From: Actinocorallia sp. API 0066
GTDB taxonomy: Bacteria; Actinomycetota; Actinomycetes; Streptosporangiales; Streptosporangiaceae
Assembly (NCBI RefSeq): GCF_020991275.1
Contig: NZ_JAJLQY010000004.1
Location: 434,001 to 498,000 of the forward strand
Direction: 5' to 3'
DNA: 64,000 nt
The first letter of the stretch is position 1. Each line of letters begins with the position of its first letter. This document shows, piece after piece, positions 8,514-17,172 of this stretch. The translations under genes were made by a program, and so were the position numbers. The notes under the pieces are model-generated. The model was not told where the DNA came from and searched no databases. It saw nothing but the letters and a program-made list of their open reading frames with translations.

Positions 8514-8723
8514 TCACTCCCCCCCTTTTTGTACGTAAGAACGGACAAATTCCTCAGAATTCTCTTCTAGGACATTGTCGATCTCGTCGAGGATCGCGTC
8601 CACGTCGTCGGTGAGCTTCTCGGTGCGCTCCTGGACGTCCGAGGAGGCTTCGGTGGTGGTCTCTTCGACCTCTTCGGTCTGCCGGGTGGTCTGCTTCTGT
8701 CCGCCGGTGTCCTTGGTGGCCAT
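8514..8723 (-). CDS. pup: Prokaryotic ubiquitin-like protein Pup, GGE form
   Basis: 69 aa. Highly acidic, disordered N-terminus (MATKDTGGQKQTTRQTEEVE) and a C-terminal helix region (DDVDAILDEIDNVLEENSEE) that binds the Arc coiled coils. It ends VQKGGE, with the last residue encoded by GAG, so it is made in the ligation-ready Glu form and does not need deamidation from Gln as in Streptomyces and Mycobacterium. PafA attaches the Glu side chain to substrate lysines. The start has GGAGGA about 7 bases upstream. A terminator follows directly, so pup is probably mainly monocistronic. Confidence 0.97.
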   Translation of the reverse strand: MATKDTGGQKQTTRQTEEVEETTTEASSDVQERTEKLTDDVDAILDEIDNVLEENSEEFVRSYVQKGGE

Positions 8724-8758
8724 TAGGGGCTCCTCCCGTAAGTGCCGCGTGTACGGCG

Positions 8759-8764
8759 ACCCTA
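8759..8764 (-). promoter_or_regulatory. pup: Candidate -10 box TAGGGT of pup
   Basis: TAGGGT stands 36 bases before the pup ATG, giving a leader of about 30 bases with the GGAGGA site. The rest of the 311-base pup-dop gap (8724-9034) holds this box and the dop hairpin; no gene is seen in it. Confidence 0.4.
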
Positions 8765-8974
8765 CCTGGGGCTGCTACGGGCTGGCGTAGGTAGCGTTTC
8801 GCCCTGAGCAGAGCGACCGGAGGGGTCCCTACGGTTATCGCCCTTACGTCGAGTCCCGAAACGGACGAAAGCCCACATCACCATGCGGGGCCTCGCGGAA
8901 GCCCGCCAGCGAGCCCTGTGAGGGCCCAGGGACGTTCTGTGAGCGAGGACACGGGAAAGGGGCCGAGAACGGCT

Positions 8975-9006
8975 CAGGGCCCCGTACGGACGCGTACGGG
9001 GCCCTG
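8975..9006 (-). terminator. Strong hairpin after dop
   Basis: Perfect 14-bp inverted repeat CAGGGCCCCGTACG/CGTACGGGGCCCTG with loop GACG, 29 bases past the dop stop. No T-tract follows, so it may stop transcription with Rho or protect the 3' end. Confidence 0.65.
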
Positions 9007-9034
9007 GGGCGGGACAGGGTGTGGGCGGGCCTGG

Positions 9035-10552
9035 TCAGCGCTGTCCGGCGAGGACGGCCAGGAGGTCGGCCGCCGTGCGGCAGCGGTCCAGGAGGGCGCC
9101 CACGTGCGTCTTGGTGCCGCGCAGGGGCTCAAGGGTGGGGACGCGCTGGAGGGACTCGCGGCCGGGGACGTCGAAGATGACGCTGTCCCAGCTGGCGGCG
9201 GCGACGTTGTCGGCGTACTGGGCGAGGCAGCGGCCGCGGAAGTAGGCGCGGGTGTCCTCCGGCGGGTTCTCGATGGCCCGGGTGACGGCGTCCTCGTCGA
9301 GGAGCCGGTCCATCCGGCCGAGCGCGACGAGCTTGTTGTAGAGGCCGCGGTCGGGGCGGACGTCGGAGTACTGGAGGTCGACGAGTTCGAGCCGGGAGTG
9401 GCCCCAGTCGATGCCGTCGCGGCTGCGGTAGCCCTCCAGGAGTTCGAGTTTGGCGACCCAGTCGAGTTCGCGGGAGAGCTGCATGGGGTCGTCGCCGAGG
9501 CGGGTGAGGACGGACTCCCAGCGGGTGAGGACGTCGGTCGTCATCTCGTCGGTGTCGGTCCCGAATTTGTCCTCGACGTATTTGCGGGCCTGTTCGAGGT
9601 ATTCCATCTGCAGTTGGACGGCGGTCATCCTGCGGCCGTCCTTGAGGGTGATGAGGTGTTTGCAGCCGGGGTCGTGGGAAATGGCCCGGAGCGACGCGAC
9701 GGGGGATTCGATGCCGCGGTCGGCGGTGAGGAATCCGTCTTCGATCATGGCGAGGACGAGCGCGGTGGTGCCGACCTTGAGGTAGGTGGAGATCTCGCTC
9801 ATGTTGGCGTCGCCGATGATGACGTGCAGGCGCCGGTACTTCTCGGGGTCGGCGTGGGGTTCGTCGCGGGTGTTGATGATCGGCCGCTTGAGGGTGGTCT
9901 CCAGGCCGACCTCGACCTCGAAGAAGTCGGCGCGCTGGCTGATCTGGAAGCCGTCGCCGCGGCCGTCGACGCCGATGCCGACGCGGCCGGCGCCGCAGAA
10001 GACCTGGCGGGTGACGAAGAAGGGGGTGAGGTGCCGGACGATGTCGGAGAACGGGGTCTCGCGCTTCATCAGGTAGTTCTCGTGGCAGCCGTAGGAGGCG
10101 CCCTTGTTGTCGGTGTTGTTCTTGTAGAGCTGGATGGGGTGGGTGCCGGGGACGAGGGCGGCGCGTTGGGCGGCGTCGGCCATGACGCGTTCGCCTGCCT
10201 TGTCCCAGAGGACGAGGTCGAGGGGGTTGGTGACCTCGGGTGTGGAGTACTCGGGGTGGGCGTGGTCGACGTAGAGCCGCGCGCCGTTGGTGAGGATGAC
10301 GTTGGCGAGGCCGAGGTCCTCGTCGGTGAGCTGGGTGGGGTCGGCGACCTCGCGGGCGAGGTCGAAGCCGCGCGCGTCGCGCAGGGGGTTCTCTTCTTCG
10401 AAGTCCCAGCGTGCTTTTCTGGCTCGTGCCGCTGATGCCGCGAGGTACGCGTTGACGACCTGGCTGGAGGTCACCATCGCGTTGGCCCCGGGTTGTCCCG
10501 GTACGGAGATGCCGTACTCGGTTTCTGTTCCCATGACCCGCCGAACGCTCAT
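9035..10552 (-). CDS. dop: Dop, depupylase (Pup deamidase family)
   Basis: 505 aa, the usual Dop length. It is a paralogue of PafA: MGTETEYG with Glu10 as metal ligand, [15 protein letters not shown] with catalytic Asp96, [16 protein letters not shown] and [12 protein letters not shown]. The extra segment at residues about 40-80 ([16 protein letters not shown] onward) is the Dop-specific loop. It cleaves Pup from substrates and recycles it. Because this Pup already ends in Glu, the deamidase step known for Dop would be unnecessary here. Codon 1 is preferred over the internal Met7 because TAGGCT lies 7 bases before it. It lies between two hairpins, so it is probably its own unit. Confidence 0.96.
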   Translation of the reverse strand: MSVRRVMGTETEYGISVPGQPGANAMVTSSQVVNAYLAASAARARKARWDFEEENPLRDARGFDLAREVADPTQLTDEDLGLANVILTNGARLYVDHAHPEYSTPEVTNPLDLVLWDKAGERVMADAAQRAALVPGTHPIQLYKNNTDNKGASYGCHENYLMKRETPFSDIVRHLTPFFVTRQVFCGAGRVGIGVDGRGDGFQISQRADFFEVEVGLETTLKRPIINTRDEPHADPEKYRRLHVIIGDANMSEISTYLKVGTTALVLAMIEDGFLTADRGIESPVASLRAISHDPGCKHLITLKDGRRMTAVQLQMEYLEQARKYVEDKFGTDTDEMTTDVLTRWESVLTRLGDDPMQLSRELDWVAKLELLEGYRSRDGIDWGHSRLELVDLQYSDVRPDRGLYNKLVALGRMDRLLDEDAVTRAIENPPEDTRAYFRGRCLAQYADNVAAASWDSVIFDVPGRESLQRVPTLEPLRGTKTHVGALLDRCRTAADLLAVLAGQR

Positions 10553-10559
10553 GTGTCCG

Positions 10560-10565
10560 AGCCTA
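10560..10565 (-). promoter_or_regulatory. dop: -10 box TAGGCT of dop, predicted leaderless start
   Basis: TAGGCT lies 7 bases before the dop ATG, and there is no ribosome binding site. This also decides the start codon. Confidence 0.55.
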
Positions 10566-10639
10566 GTGTGCTTCTCGCGGATCTCGGTGGGCGGCGTACG
10601 GTTCGGCGCGTTTTTGTGTTGCGGGGGTGTGAACGCGGC

Positions 10640-10670
10640 GAACGGCGGGCACGCTGGGTGCCCGCCGTTC
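10640..10670 (-). terminator. Hairpin after arc
   Basis: Perfect 13-bp stem GAACGGCGGGCAC/GTGCCCGCCGTTC with a 5-base loop, 24 bases past the arc stop. It lies just upstream of the dop promoter and separates the two units. Confidence 0.65.
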
Positions 10671-10693
10671 TGGGTGCCGCTGTGGTGCCGGTG

Positions 10694-12454
10694 TTACAGG
10701 TATTGGCCGGTGTTGGCGACGGTGTCGATGCTGCGGCCGGATTCGGCGCCCTTGGTGCCGGAGACGAGGGTGCGGATGTAGACGATCCGTTCGCCCTTCT
10801 TTCCGGAGATGCGGGCCCAGTCGTCGGGGTTGGTGGTGTTGGGCAGGTCCTCGTTCTCGGAGAACTCGTCGACGCAGGCGTCGAGGAGGTGTTGGACGCG
10901 GAGGCCCTTCTGTCCGGTGTCGAGGAACTGCTTGATGGCCATCTTCTTGGCCCGGTCGACGATGTTCTGGATCATGGCGCCGCTGTTGAAGTCCTTGAAG
11001 TAGAGGACTTCCTTGTCGCCGTTGGCGTAGGTCACCTCGAGGAAGCGGTTCTCCTCGGTTTCGGTGTACATGCGCTCGACGGTCGCCTGGATCATGGCGT
11101 CGACGGTGAGGCGGGGTTCGCTGCCGTGTTCCTTGAGGTCGTCGGGGTGGAGGGGCAGGTCGGGGATGAGGTACTTGGAGAAGATGTCCTTGGCGGCTTC
11201 GGCGTCGGGTCGTTCGATCTTGATTTTGACGTCGAGGCGGCCGGGGCGCAGGATCGCGGGGTCGATCATGTCCTCGCGGTTGGACGCGCCGATGACGATG
11301 ACGTTCTCCAGGCCCTCGACGCCGTCGATCTCGGAGAGGAGCTGGGGCACGATCGTGTTCTCGACGTCGGAGGAGACGCCGGATCCGCGGGTGCGGAAGA
11401 TCGAGTCCATCTCGTCGAAGAAGACGATGACGGGGGTTCCGGCGGACGCCTTCTCGCGGGCTCGTTGGAAGACGAGCCGGATGTGGCGTTCGGTTTCGCC
11501 GACGTACTTGTTGAGGAGTTCGGGGCCTTTGATGTTGAGGAAGAAGGACTTGCCTTCCTGGCCGGTCTTCTCCGCGACCTGCTTGGCGAGGCTGTTGGCG
11601 ACGGCCTTCGCGATGAGGGTCTTGCCACAGCCGGGGGGTCCGTAGAGCAGGACGCCCTTGGGGGGCCGGAGCTTGTGTTCGCGGAAGAGTTCGGCGTGCA
11701 GGTAGGGAAGTTCGACGGCGTCGCGGATGAGTTCGATCTGGGGGCCGAGGCCGCCGATCTCCTCGTAGGCGATGTCGGGGACTTCCTCGAGGACGAGTTC
11801 TTCGACTTCGGCCTTCTGGATCTTCTCGTAGGCGTAGCCGGAGCGGGTGTCGAGCATCAGGGAGTCGCCGGCGCGGAGGGTGATTCCGCGCAGGGGCTCG
11901 GCGAGCTTGACGATGCGTTCCTCGTCGGCGTGTGCGACGACGAGGGCGCGTTCGCCGTCGGCGAACACTTCCTTGAGGCTGACGACTTCGCCCTGTTGTT
12001 CGAACTCCAGGGCTTCGACGACGTTGAGCGCCTCGTTGAGCATGACTTCCTGTCCGACGCGGAGTCCTTCGATCTCCACGGCCGGACTGACGTTCACCCG
12101 GAGCTTGCGGCCCCCGGTGAAGATGTCGACGGTGCCGTCCTCGCGGGCGCCGAGGAAGATGCCGTAGCCGGATGGCGGTTGGGCCAGCCGATCCACTTCT
12201 TCCTTGAGAGCGACGATCTGCTCCCGGGCCTCTCTGAGTGTGGACACCAGTCGCTCGTTCTGGCCCGTCACGGCGGCCAGATTCGCCTGTGCCTCGTGCA
12301 GGCGCTCCTCGAGCACCCGCGTCTGGCGGGGGGATTCCGCGAGCTTCCGACGCAGAACGGAGATCTCTTCCTCCAGGAATGAGAGCTGCGTCTGGAGGTC
12401 ACGAACCTCCCTGTCGTGCGCCTTTCGCCCTGCGGCGTCATCACGAGCGGCCAC
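10694..12454 (-). CDS. arc: Proteasome-associated AAA ATPase Arc/Mpa
   Basis: 586 aa, GTG start with GGAGG 9 bases upstream. N-terminal coiled coil (residues about 15-92), which binds the Pup helix, then two OB folds (about 95-225), and one AAA domain with Walker A GPPGCGKT at 272-279 and Walker B FFDEMD at 345-350. The C-terminus ends GQYL; this penultimate-Tyr tail inserts into pockets of the PrcA ring and opens its gate. The hexamer unfolds pupylated proteins and feeds them to the proteasome. The gene follows trmI after a 200-base gap with its own promoter. Confidence 0.97.
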   Translation of the reverse strand: MAARDDAAGRKAHDREVRDLQTQLSFLEEEISVLRRKLAESPRQTRVLEERLHEAQANLAAVTGQNERLVSTLREAREQIVALKEEVDRLAQPPSGYGIFLGAREDGTVDIFTGGRKLRVNVSPAVEIEGLRVGQEVMLNEALNVVEALEFEQQGEVVSLKEVFADGERALVVAHADEERIVKLAEPLRGITLRAGDSLMLDTRSGYAYEKIQKAEVEELVLEEVPDIAYEEIGGLGPQIELIRDAVELPYLHAELFREHKLRPPKGVLLYGPPGCGKTLIAKAVANSLAKQVAEKTGQEGKSFFLNIKGPELLNKYVGETERHIRLVFQRAREKASAGTPVIVFFDEMDSIFRTRGSGVSSDVENTIVPQLLSEIDGVEGLENVIVIGASNREDMIDPAILRPGRLDVKIKIERPDAEAAKDIFSKYLIPDLPLHPDDLKEHGSEPRLTVDAMIQATVERMYTETEENRFLEVTYANGDKEVLYFKDFNSGAMIQNIVDRAKKMAIKQFLDTGQKGLRVQHLLDACVDEFSENEDLPNTTNPDDWARISGKKGERIVYIRTLVSGTKGAESGRSIDTVANTGQYL

Positions 12455-12494
12455 GCCCCGTCACCTCCTCACGAAGAGCCGACGACCTACTCTG

Positions 12495-12522
12495 ACCCTA
12501 CCTATCTGGCGGGGTTCCGTAA
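12495..12522 (-). promoter_or_regulatory. arc: Candidate arc promoter
   Basis: On the minus strand TTACGG (12517-12522) and TAGGGT (12495-12500) are 16 bases apart, about 40 bases before the arc start. The surrounding 12455-12656 stretch is relatively AT-rich and holds no gene. Confidence 0.45.
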
Positions 12523-12656
12523 CCTGACTATTGCATTTCCTTACCGTGGCAGTCCAGTTACGGCGCGAAGTTTCGCCAGGTGGACGCCGCCGGACGCGCT
12601 AAAGAAACGTCGGGGAAACAGAAAAATCACGGCGTGTCGCGTCAGGGCGGGGTCGA

Positions 12657-13625
12657 TTACGCCGGAGGCGAACCGATTTCCGATTCTCCGGCCGTAACGT
12701 CGGCGGGCGGGGTCGCGGACGTATTCCCGTCACCGGTTGTGAGTTCGTTCCCGGTGGTTTCGGGGTAGGCGCCCTTGGCCGGGCGGCGGCGCCGGAGGGG
12801 CGGGGTGACGCCGTCGGCGAGGCGCCGGGCGGTGATGAGGAACCCGGTGTGGCCGACCATGCGGTGGTCGGGCCGGACGGCGAGTCCTTCGACGTGCCAG
12901 GAGCGGACCATGGTCTCGAAGGCGTAGGGCTCGGCGAAGGAGCCGTGTTCGCGCAGTCCCTCGACGACGCGGGACATCTGGGTGGTGGTGGCGACGTAGG
13001 CGCAGACGAGGCCGCCGGGCACGAGTGCCTTGCCCACGGCGTCCAGGCACTCCCAGGGGGCGAGCATGTCCAGGACGACGCGGTCGACGTCGGTCTCGGT
13101 GATGGCGTCCTCGAGGGAGCCGACGGTGAGCTTCCAGGACGGGTGGGGGCCGCCGAAGAACTTCTCGACGTTCTTGCGGGCCACCTCGGCGAAGTCCTCG
13201 CGCCGCTCGTAGGACGACAGGGTGCCGTGTTCGCCGACGGCGCGCAGCAGGAAGCAGGACAGGGCGCCGGATCCGGCGCCTGCCTCGACGACGCGCGCGC
13301 CGGGGAAGATGTCGGCCATCGCGATGATCTGTCCGGCGTCCTTGGGGTAGACGACGGCGGCGCCGCGCGGCATGCGGACGGCGAAGTCCTGGAGGAGGGG
13401 GCGGAAGACGAGGTAGTCGATGCCGCCGGTGGAGCGGACGACGATGCCTTCGGGGCGGCCGATGATCTCGTCGTGTTGGAGGTAGCCCTTGTGGCCGTGC
13501 CACTGCTTGCCGGTTTGGAGGGTGATGGTGTTGATGCGGCCCTTGGGGTCGGTGAGCTGTACCTGGTCCCCGTCGCGGAGGGTGCCGTGGGGGGTGCGGG
13601 GGCCGGGTTCGTGGGTCGCGCTCAT
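12657..13625 (-). CDS. trmI: tRNA (adenine-58-N1)-methyltransferase
   Basis: 322 aa. It methylates N1 of A58 in the T-loop of tRNAs with S-adenosylmethionine. The N-terminal beta domain (residues about 15-75, GDQVQLTDPKGR and GKQWHGHKG) and the Rossmann motif VVEAGAGSGALSCFLL followed by DRVVLDMLAPWE are typical of the TrmI tetramer family. The C-terminal 40 residues are low-complexity and hydrophilic, longer than in the mycobacterial protein. Placement next to arc is the same as that of Rv2118c beside mpa in M. tuberculosis. TAACCT lies 6 bases before the ATG, so it is predicted to be leaderless. Confidence 0.93.
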   Translation of the reverse strand: MSATHEPGPRTPHGTLRDGDQVQLTDPKGRINTITLQTGKQWHGHKGYLQHDEIIGRPEGIVVRSTGGIDYLVFRPLLQDFAVRMPRGAAVVYPKDAGQIIAMADIFPGARVVEAGAGSGALSCFLLRAVGEHGTLSSYERREDFAEVARKNVEKFFGGPHPSWKLTVGSLEDAITETDVDRVVLDMLAPWECLDAVGKALVPGGLVCAYVATTTQMSRVVEGLREHGSFAEPYAFETMVRSWHVEGLAVRPDHRMVGHTGFLITARRLADGVTPPLRRRRPAKGAYPETTGNELTTGDGNTSATPPADVTAGESEIGSPPA

Positions 13626-13631
13626 CGGGTC

Positions 13632-13637
13632 AGGTTA
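13632..13637 (-). promoter_or_regulatory. trmI: -10 box TAACCT of trmI, predicted leaderless start
   Basis: TAACCT is 6 bases before the trmI ATG; no ribosome binding site is present. Confidence 0.5.
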
Positions 13638-13676
13638 TCGGTGTTCGGGGGGTCTTCGGGCCGGTCGGGGGCGGGG

Positions 13677-14792
13677 TCAGGTGGTGGTGAGGGTGTGGTG
13701 GAGGTCGGTGGCGGACAGGACGCCGTAGATCTCGCCGCCGGGTTCGAGGAGGAGGTGTTCGGTGGCGCCGGAGTGTTGGACGGCGCGGAGGAGGTCTTCG
13801 CCGGTGATGTCGGCGGAGAGGGTGGTGGCGGCGTCGAGGCCGCGGGCTACTTCGCCTGCGGTGGTCCAGGGGCGGCGGGGTTCGGGGACGGCTTGGGCGG
13901 CGTGTTCGCTGACGAGGGCGGTGGGGCGGCCGTGGCCGTCGATGATGATGAGGGCGCCTGCGCCTTGGGTTTGGGCGTGGTGGAGGGCGACGGTGAGGGG
14001 GGTGTCGGCGGTGACGGCGGCGGCGCGGCGGGCGAGGCGGCGGGCGGTGAGGAGGGGGAGGCGGTCGCGGAGGCGTTCGGCGCGTAGGGACTGGGTGGCG
14101 GCGATCCACATGAAGGAGGCGAGGAAGGCGGACCAGGCGATGGTGATCCAGTCGGTGCCGGTGGTGGTGCGGGTGGCGAGCCAGATGCCGCCGAGGAGGA
14201 CGAGGGCGGCGAGGGCGCGGCCGGTGTGGGCGGCGACGACGGTGCCGGTGCGGTCGTGGCCGGTGATCTTCCAGACGAGGGCGCGGATGACGAAGCCGCC
14301 GTCGAGGGGGAGGCCGGGGAGGAGGTTGAAGACGCCGACGACGAGGTTGGTGAAGGTGAGGGCTTGGAGGAGGAGGGTGGGGATGGGGCCGGGTTGGGTG
14401 AGGAGGAGGGTGGCGGCTCCGGCGCCGCCGAGGCCGAGGGACAGGAGGGGGCCTGCGACGGCGATGGTGAAGGAGGCGCCGGGGCGGGTGGCTTCGCGTT
14501 CGAGTTGGGTGACGCCGCCGAGGAGGTGGAGGACGATGGCGCGGACGGGGAGGCCGAAGGCGCGGGCGGTGAGGGCGTGGCCGAGTTCGTGGATGAGGAC
14601 GGACAGGTAGAGCAGGAGGGCGAAGGAGGCGGACAGGAGGGTGGCGGCGGGTTGGGGGGCGACGCGTTGGGCGGCGGGGAGGAAGAACAGGGTGATGAGG
14701 AGGGCGATGGGGAACCAGCTGAGGGAGATGTACAGGGGCACGCCGAGGATCTTGCCGAGGGGGATGCCGGGCGGTCGCCTGTCGTCGTTCAC
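13677..14792 (-). CDS. Site-2 protease (M50) with CBS-domain pair
   Basis: 371 aa, GTG start. Intramembrane zinc metalloprotease: HELGH at residues 68-72 in the second membrane helix, and the NLLPGLPLDGG motif in a later helix supplies the third zinc ligand (Asp). Five or six membrane segments cover residues about 15-225. Two CBS domains (about 240-370) occupy the cytoplasmic C-terminus and may bind an adenine nucleotide that tunes activity. The usual role of the family is to cleave membrane anchors such as anti-sigma factors; the substrate here is unknown. It is divergent from the RecB-like gene, with the two -10 boxes 36 bases apart. Confidence 0.9.
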   Translation of the reverse strand: MNDDRRPPGIPLGKILGVPLYISLSWFPIALLITLFFLPAAQRVAPQPAATLLSASFALLLYLSVLIHELGHALTARAFGLPVRAIVLHLLGGVTQLEREATRPGASFTIAVAGPLLSLGLGGAGAATLLLTQPGPIPTLLLQALTFTNLVVGVFNLLPGLPLDGGFVIRALVWKITGHDRTGTVVAAHTGRALAALVLLGGIWLATRTTTGTDWITIAWSAFLASFMWIAATQSLRAERLRDRLPLLTARRLARRAAAVTADTPLTVALHHAQTQGAGALIIIDGHGRPTALVSEHAAQAVPEPRRPWTTAGEVARGLDAATTLSADITGEDLLRAVQHSGATEHLLLEPGGEIYGVLSATDLHHTLTTT

Positions 14793-14799
14793 ATTCTTG

Positions 14800-14847
14800 A
14801 TGCTAGCCAGCGGTGGAGCGGGTTCCGTCGTACCCTTCCCCTAGTCT
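14800..14847. promoter_or_regulatory. Divergent pair of -10 boxes
   Basis: TAGCAT on the minus strand (14800-14805) lies 7 bases before the protease GTG. TAGTCT on the plus strand (14842-14847) lies 7 bases before the ATG at 14855. Both genes are predicted to be leaderless. Confidence 0.5.
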
Positions 14848-14854
14848 CTTGGCC

Positions 14855-15736
14855 ATGAGCTCCTCGACGACGTCCGATGCCGGTTCCGATCCGCTGGTGA
14901 TCGGTTCGCTGTCGCCGTCGCGTGCCGGTGATTTCATGACGTGCCCGTTGCTGTATCGGTTTCGGGTGATCGATCGGATCGAGGAGCGGCCGAGTCCGGC
15001 GGCGGTGCGGGGCACGTTGGTGCACGCGGTGCTGGAGCGGCTTTTTGATCTTCCGGCGGGTGAGCGGACGGTGGCGGCGGCGCGGGCGATGTTGGAGCCG
15101 CAGTGGGCGGAGTTGGTGGCGCGGGAGCCGGAGCTGGCGTCGCTGTTCGAGGGGGCGGCGGACGGCGCGCCGCAGGAGTGGCTGGCGCGGGCGTACGAGC
15201 TGGTGGACAGCTATTTCGGGTTGGAGGATCCGCGCCGTCTTGAGCCGGCTGATCGTGAGCTTTTTGTGGAGACGGTGCTGGAGTCGGGGTTGAAGCTGCG
15301 GGGTTACATCGACAGGGTGGATGTGGCGCCGACGGGTGAGATCCGGATCGTGGACTACAAGACGGGGTCGGCGCCGCGCGCGGATTTTGAGGCGCGGGCG
15401 CTGTTCCAGATGCGGTTCTACGCGTTGGTGTTGTGGCGGTCGCGGGGTCGGGTGCCGGCGTTGTTGCAGTTGATGTATCTGGGGAACGGGGAGGTGTTGC
15501 GGTACGCGCCGGATGAGGCGGATCTGCGGGCGACGGAGCGGAAGCTTGAGGCGTTGTGGCGGGCGATAGCGCGGGCGACGGAGTCGGGTGAGTGGCGGCC
15601 GCGGCCGGGCAAATTGTGTGACTGGTGTGATCACAAGGTGCGGTGTCCGGAGTTCGGGGGTGTGGTGCCGCCGCTGCCGGAGGCGGCTCCGGTGGTGGTG
15701 GTGCCGGCGCAGCGGGAGTTCTCGGACGATCTGTGA
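14855..15736 (+). CDS. RecB-family PD-(D/E)XK nuclease
   Basis: 293 aa from the ATG at 14855; a GTG 14 codons earlier is rejected because TAGTCT lies 7 bases before the ATG. It matches the single-domain RecB-like exonucleases: SPSRAGDFMTCPLLYRF with a Cys, GTLVHAVLERLF with the active-site His, IRIVDYKTGS as the catalytic D...K motif, and CDWCDHKVRCPEF for a Cys cluster. The four cysteines (one N-terminal, three C-terminal) resemble the Fe-S staple of AddB/Cas4-type nucleases. It should degrade DNA ends in repair. Its counterpart near mpa in M. tuberculosis is Rv2119. Confidence 0.88.
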   Translation: MSSSTTSDAGSDPLVIGSLSPSRAGDFMTCPLLYRFRVIDRIEERPSPAAVRGTLVHAVLERLFDLPAGERTVAAARAMLEPQWAELVAREPELASLFEGAADGAPQEWLARAYELVDSYFGLEDPRRLEPADRELFVETVLESGLKLRGYIDRVDVAPTGEIRIVDYKTGSAPRADFEARALFQMRFYALVLWRSRGRVPALLQLMYLGNGEVLRYAPDEADLRATERKLEALWRAIARATESGEWRPRPGKLCDWCDHKVRCPEFGGVVPPLPEAAPVVVVPAQREFSDDL

Positions 15737-15790
15737 CGGGCGCGGCGGGGGTGTCGGGCGAAAGCCGCTGCGCGGGGGCGTTCGGGCGGC

Positions 15791-15796
15791 TACGGT
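15791..15796 (+). promoter_or_regulatory. -10 box TACGGT, predicted leaderless start
   Basis: TACGGT lies 6 bases before the ATG at 15803; no ribosome binding site is present. Confidence 0.5.
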
Positions 15797-15802
15797 GCGG
15801 TC

Positions 15803-16393
15803 ATGGGCGCGCCTGATCTTTATTTCTCGTGTGATGTGGAAGCCGATGGTCCGGTGCCGGGGCCGTATTCGATGTCGAGTTTTGCGTTGGTGGTGGCGGG
15901 GGTGTTCGACGGGCGGGTGTTCACGCCGTTTCCGCCGGTGAAGCACACGTTCTATGCGGAGTTGCGGCCGATCAGCGGGGATTTTGTGCCGGAGGCGGCG
16001 GCGGTGAGCGGGTTGGACCGGGAGCGGTTGGTGCGGGAGGGGCGGGATCCGGTGGAGGCGATGTCGGAGGCGGGCCGGTGGGTGCGGGCGCGGGCGCGGG
16101 AGGCGAAGGCGCTGCCGGTGTTCGCGGCGTATCCGTTGGGGTTCGACTGGTTGTTCATGTACTGGTATTTCATGCGGTTCGCGGAGGGGGGTTCGCCGTT
16201 CGGGCACGCGCGGGCGTTGGACATGAAGACGTTGTACGCGGCGCGGGCGGGCGCGAAGATCGGGGATTCGGTGAAGGGGAAGATGCCGCCGGGGTTGTTG
16301 TCGGCGCGGCCGCACACGCATCACGCGTTGGACGACGCGGTGGAGCAGGCGGAGTTGTTGCAGAACCTGATGGTGTGGGACGGGTCGCGGTAG
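15803..16393 (+). CDS. DnaQ-like 3'-5' exonuclease (DEDD fold)
   Basis: 196 aa. The N-terminus FSCDVEADGP gives the first two acidic ligands (DxE); YPLGFDWLF gives the third Asp; and HTHHALDDAVEQ has the HxxxxD of the Exo III motif (DEDDh). This arrangement binds two metal ions and removes 3' nucleotides. Internal residues are close to the oligoribonuclease/epsilon fold, but the substrate (DNA or RNA) cannot be told from sequence alone. It follows the RecB-like nuclease by 66 bases with its own promoter, and a long terminator hairpin separates it from the convergent membrane-protein gene. Confidence 0.82.
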   Translation: MGAPDLYFSCDVEADGPVPGPYSMSSFALVVAGVFDGRVFTPFPPVKHTFYAELRPISGDFVPEAAAVSGLDRERLVREGRDPVEAMSEAGRWVRARAREAKALPVFAAYPLGFDWLFMYWYFMRFAEGGSPFGHARALDMKTLYAARAGAKIGDSVKGKMPPGLLSARPHTHHALDDAVEQAELLQNLMVWDGSR

Positions 16394-16430
16394 GGCCTTC
16401 CGCCTCCCCTGGGGAGGGTGGCGGACGGCC
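16394..16430. terminator. Bidirectional terminator hairpin
   Basis: Nested stem GGCC-TCCGCC (16394-16404) with GGCGGA-GGCC (16420-16430) around a CCTCC/GGAGG core, in the gap between convergent genes. Confidence 0.6.
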
Positions 16431-16464
16431 GCGTCACGGCGTTTCTCCCGGCGGTCGTCCCGGG

Positions 16465-17034
16465 TCAGACGACGGGTGGGAGTGGGGGGAGTTCGTCGGG
16501 GCGGCGCAGGCTGCGCAGGCGGAACGCGGCGAAGATGAGGGCGACGCCGATGAGGATGGCGAACAGGCCGATGATCCAGATGAGGGCGAGGCCGCCCGCG
16601 CCGGGCCAGACCAGGAGCAGGACGCCGAAGATGACGGACAGGATGCCGCTGGTGATGTACCACCATTCGCCTTCGATCTCGCGGCGCAGCCAGATCGCGG
16701 AGATGATCTCCAGGACGCCGGTGGCGATGGCCCAGCAGGCGATGACGATGAGCAGGATGAACGCGGTGATGGCGGGCCAGATGAGGGCGATGAGTCCGGC
16801 GAGGACGCCGAGGACGCCGGTGACGGCGAGCCAGCCGCGGGACTGTCCGGGCAGGTTGCCCTTGATCGCGTGGTAGAGGGCGGTGCCGCCGTCGACGAGC
16901 GCGTAGGCGCCGAACAGGATCGCCAGGGCCAGGACGGTGATGCCGGGCCACACCCAGGCGACGAAGCCGAACAGGATGGCGATGATGCCGCGGAGCAGCA
17001 CGAGCCACCAGTTCCGGGCGATTGCGTCGATCAT
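16465..17034 (-). CDS. HdeD-family (DUF308) membrane protein
   Basis: 189 aa from the ATG at 17034, which has GGGAGG 6 bases upstream; the frame is open further upstream without family similarity. Six predicted membrane helices make three HdeD-type repeats (NWWLVLLRGIIAILFGFVAW, then similar GxxxxLxGLxALxxP units). HdeD is involved in acid resistance in Escherichia coli; in actinobacteria the role is unknown. It is monocistronic between a terminator and the ABC exporter genes. Confidence 0.8.
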   Translation of the reverse strand: MIDAIARNWWLVLLRGIIAILFGFVAWVWPGITVLALAILFGAYALVDGGTALYHAIKGNLPGQSRGWLAVTGVLGVLAGLIALIWPAITAFILLIVIACWAIATGVLEIISAIWLRREIEGEWWYITSGILSVIFGVLLLVWPGAGGLALIWIIGLFAILIGVALIFAAFRLRSLRRPDELPPLPPVV

Positions 17035-17172
17035 CGCGGTCCTCCCGATCTTGGCCTTTCGGGAAAGATGCCGCGTGGGCGGCCAAGGCAACCGGTCGGG
17101 GCGGCCAAGCGACGGCAAAACGCGGTGCGGGCCCCGGCTTCGTCGCCGGGGCCCGCACACGGGGTTGGGCCG

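Noticed and set aside
8724-9034. A possible small gene between pup and dop
   Set aside because: The region has a promoter box and a hairpin but no open frame with a ribosome binding site.
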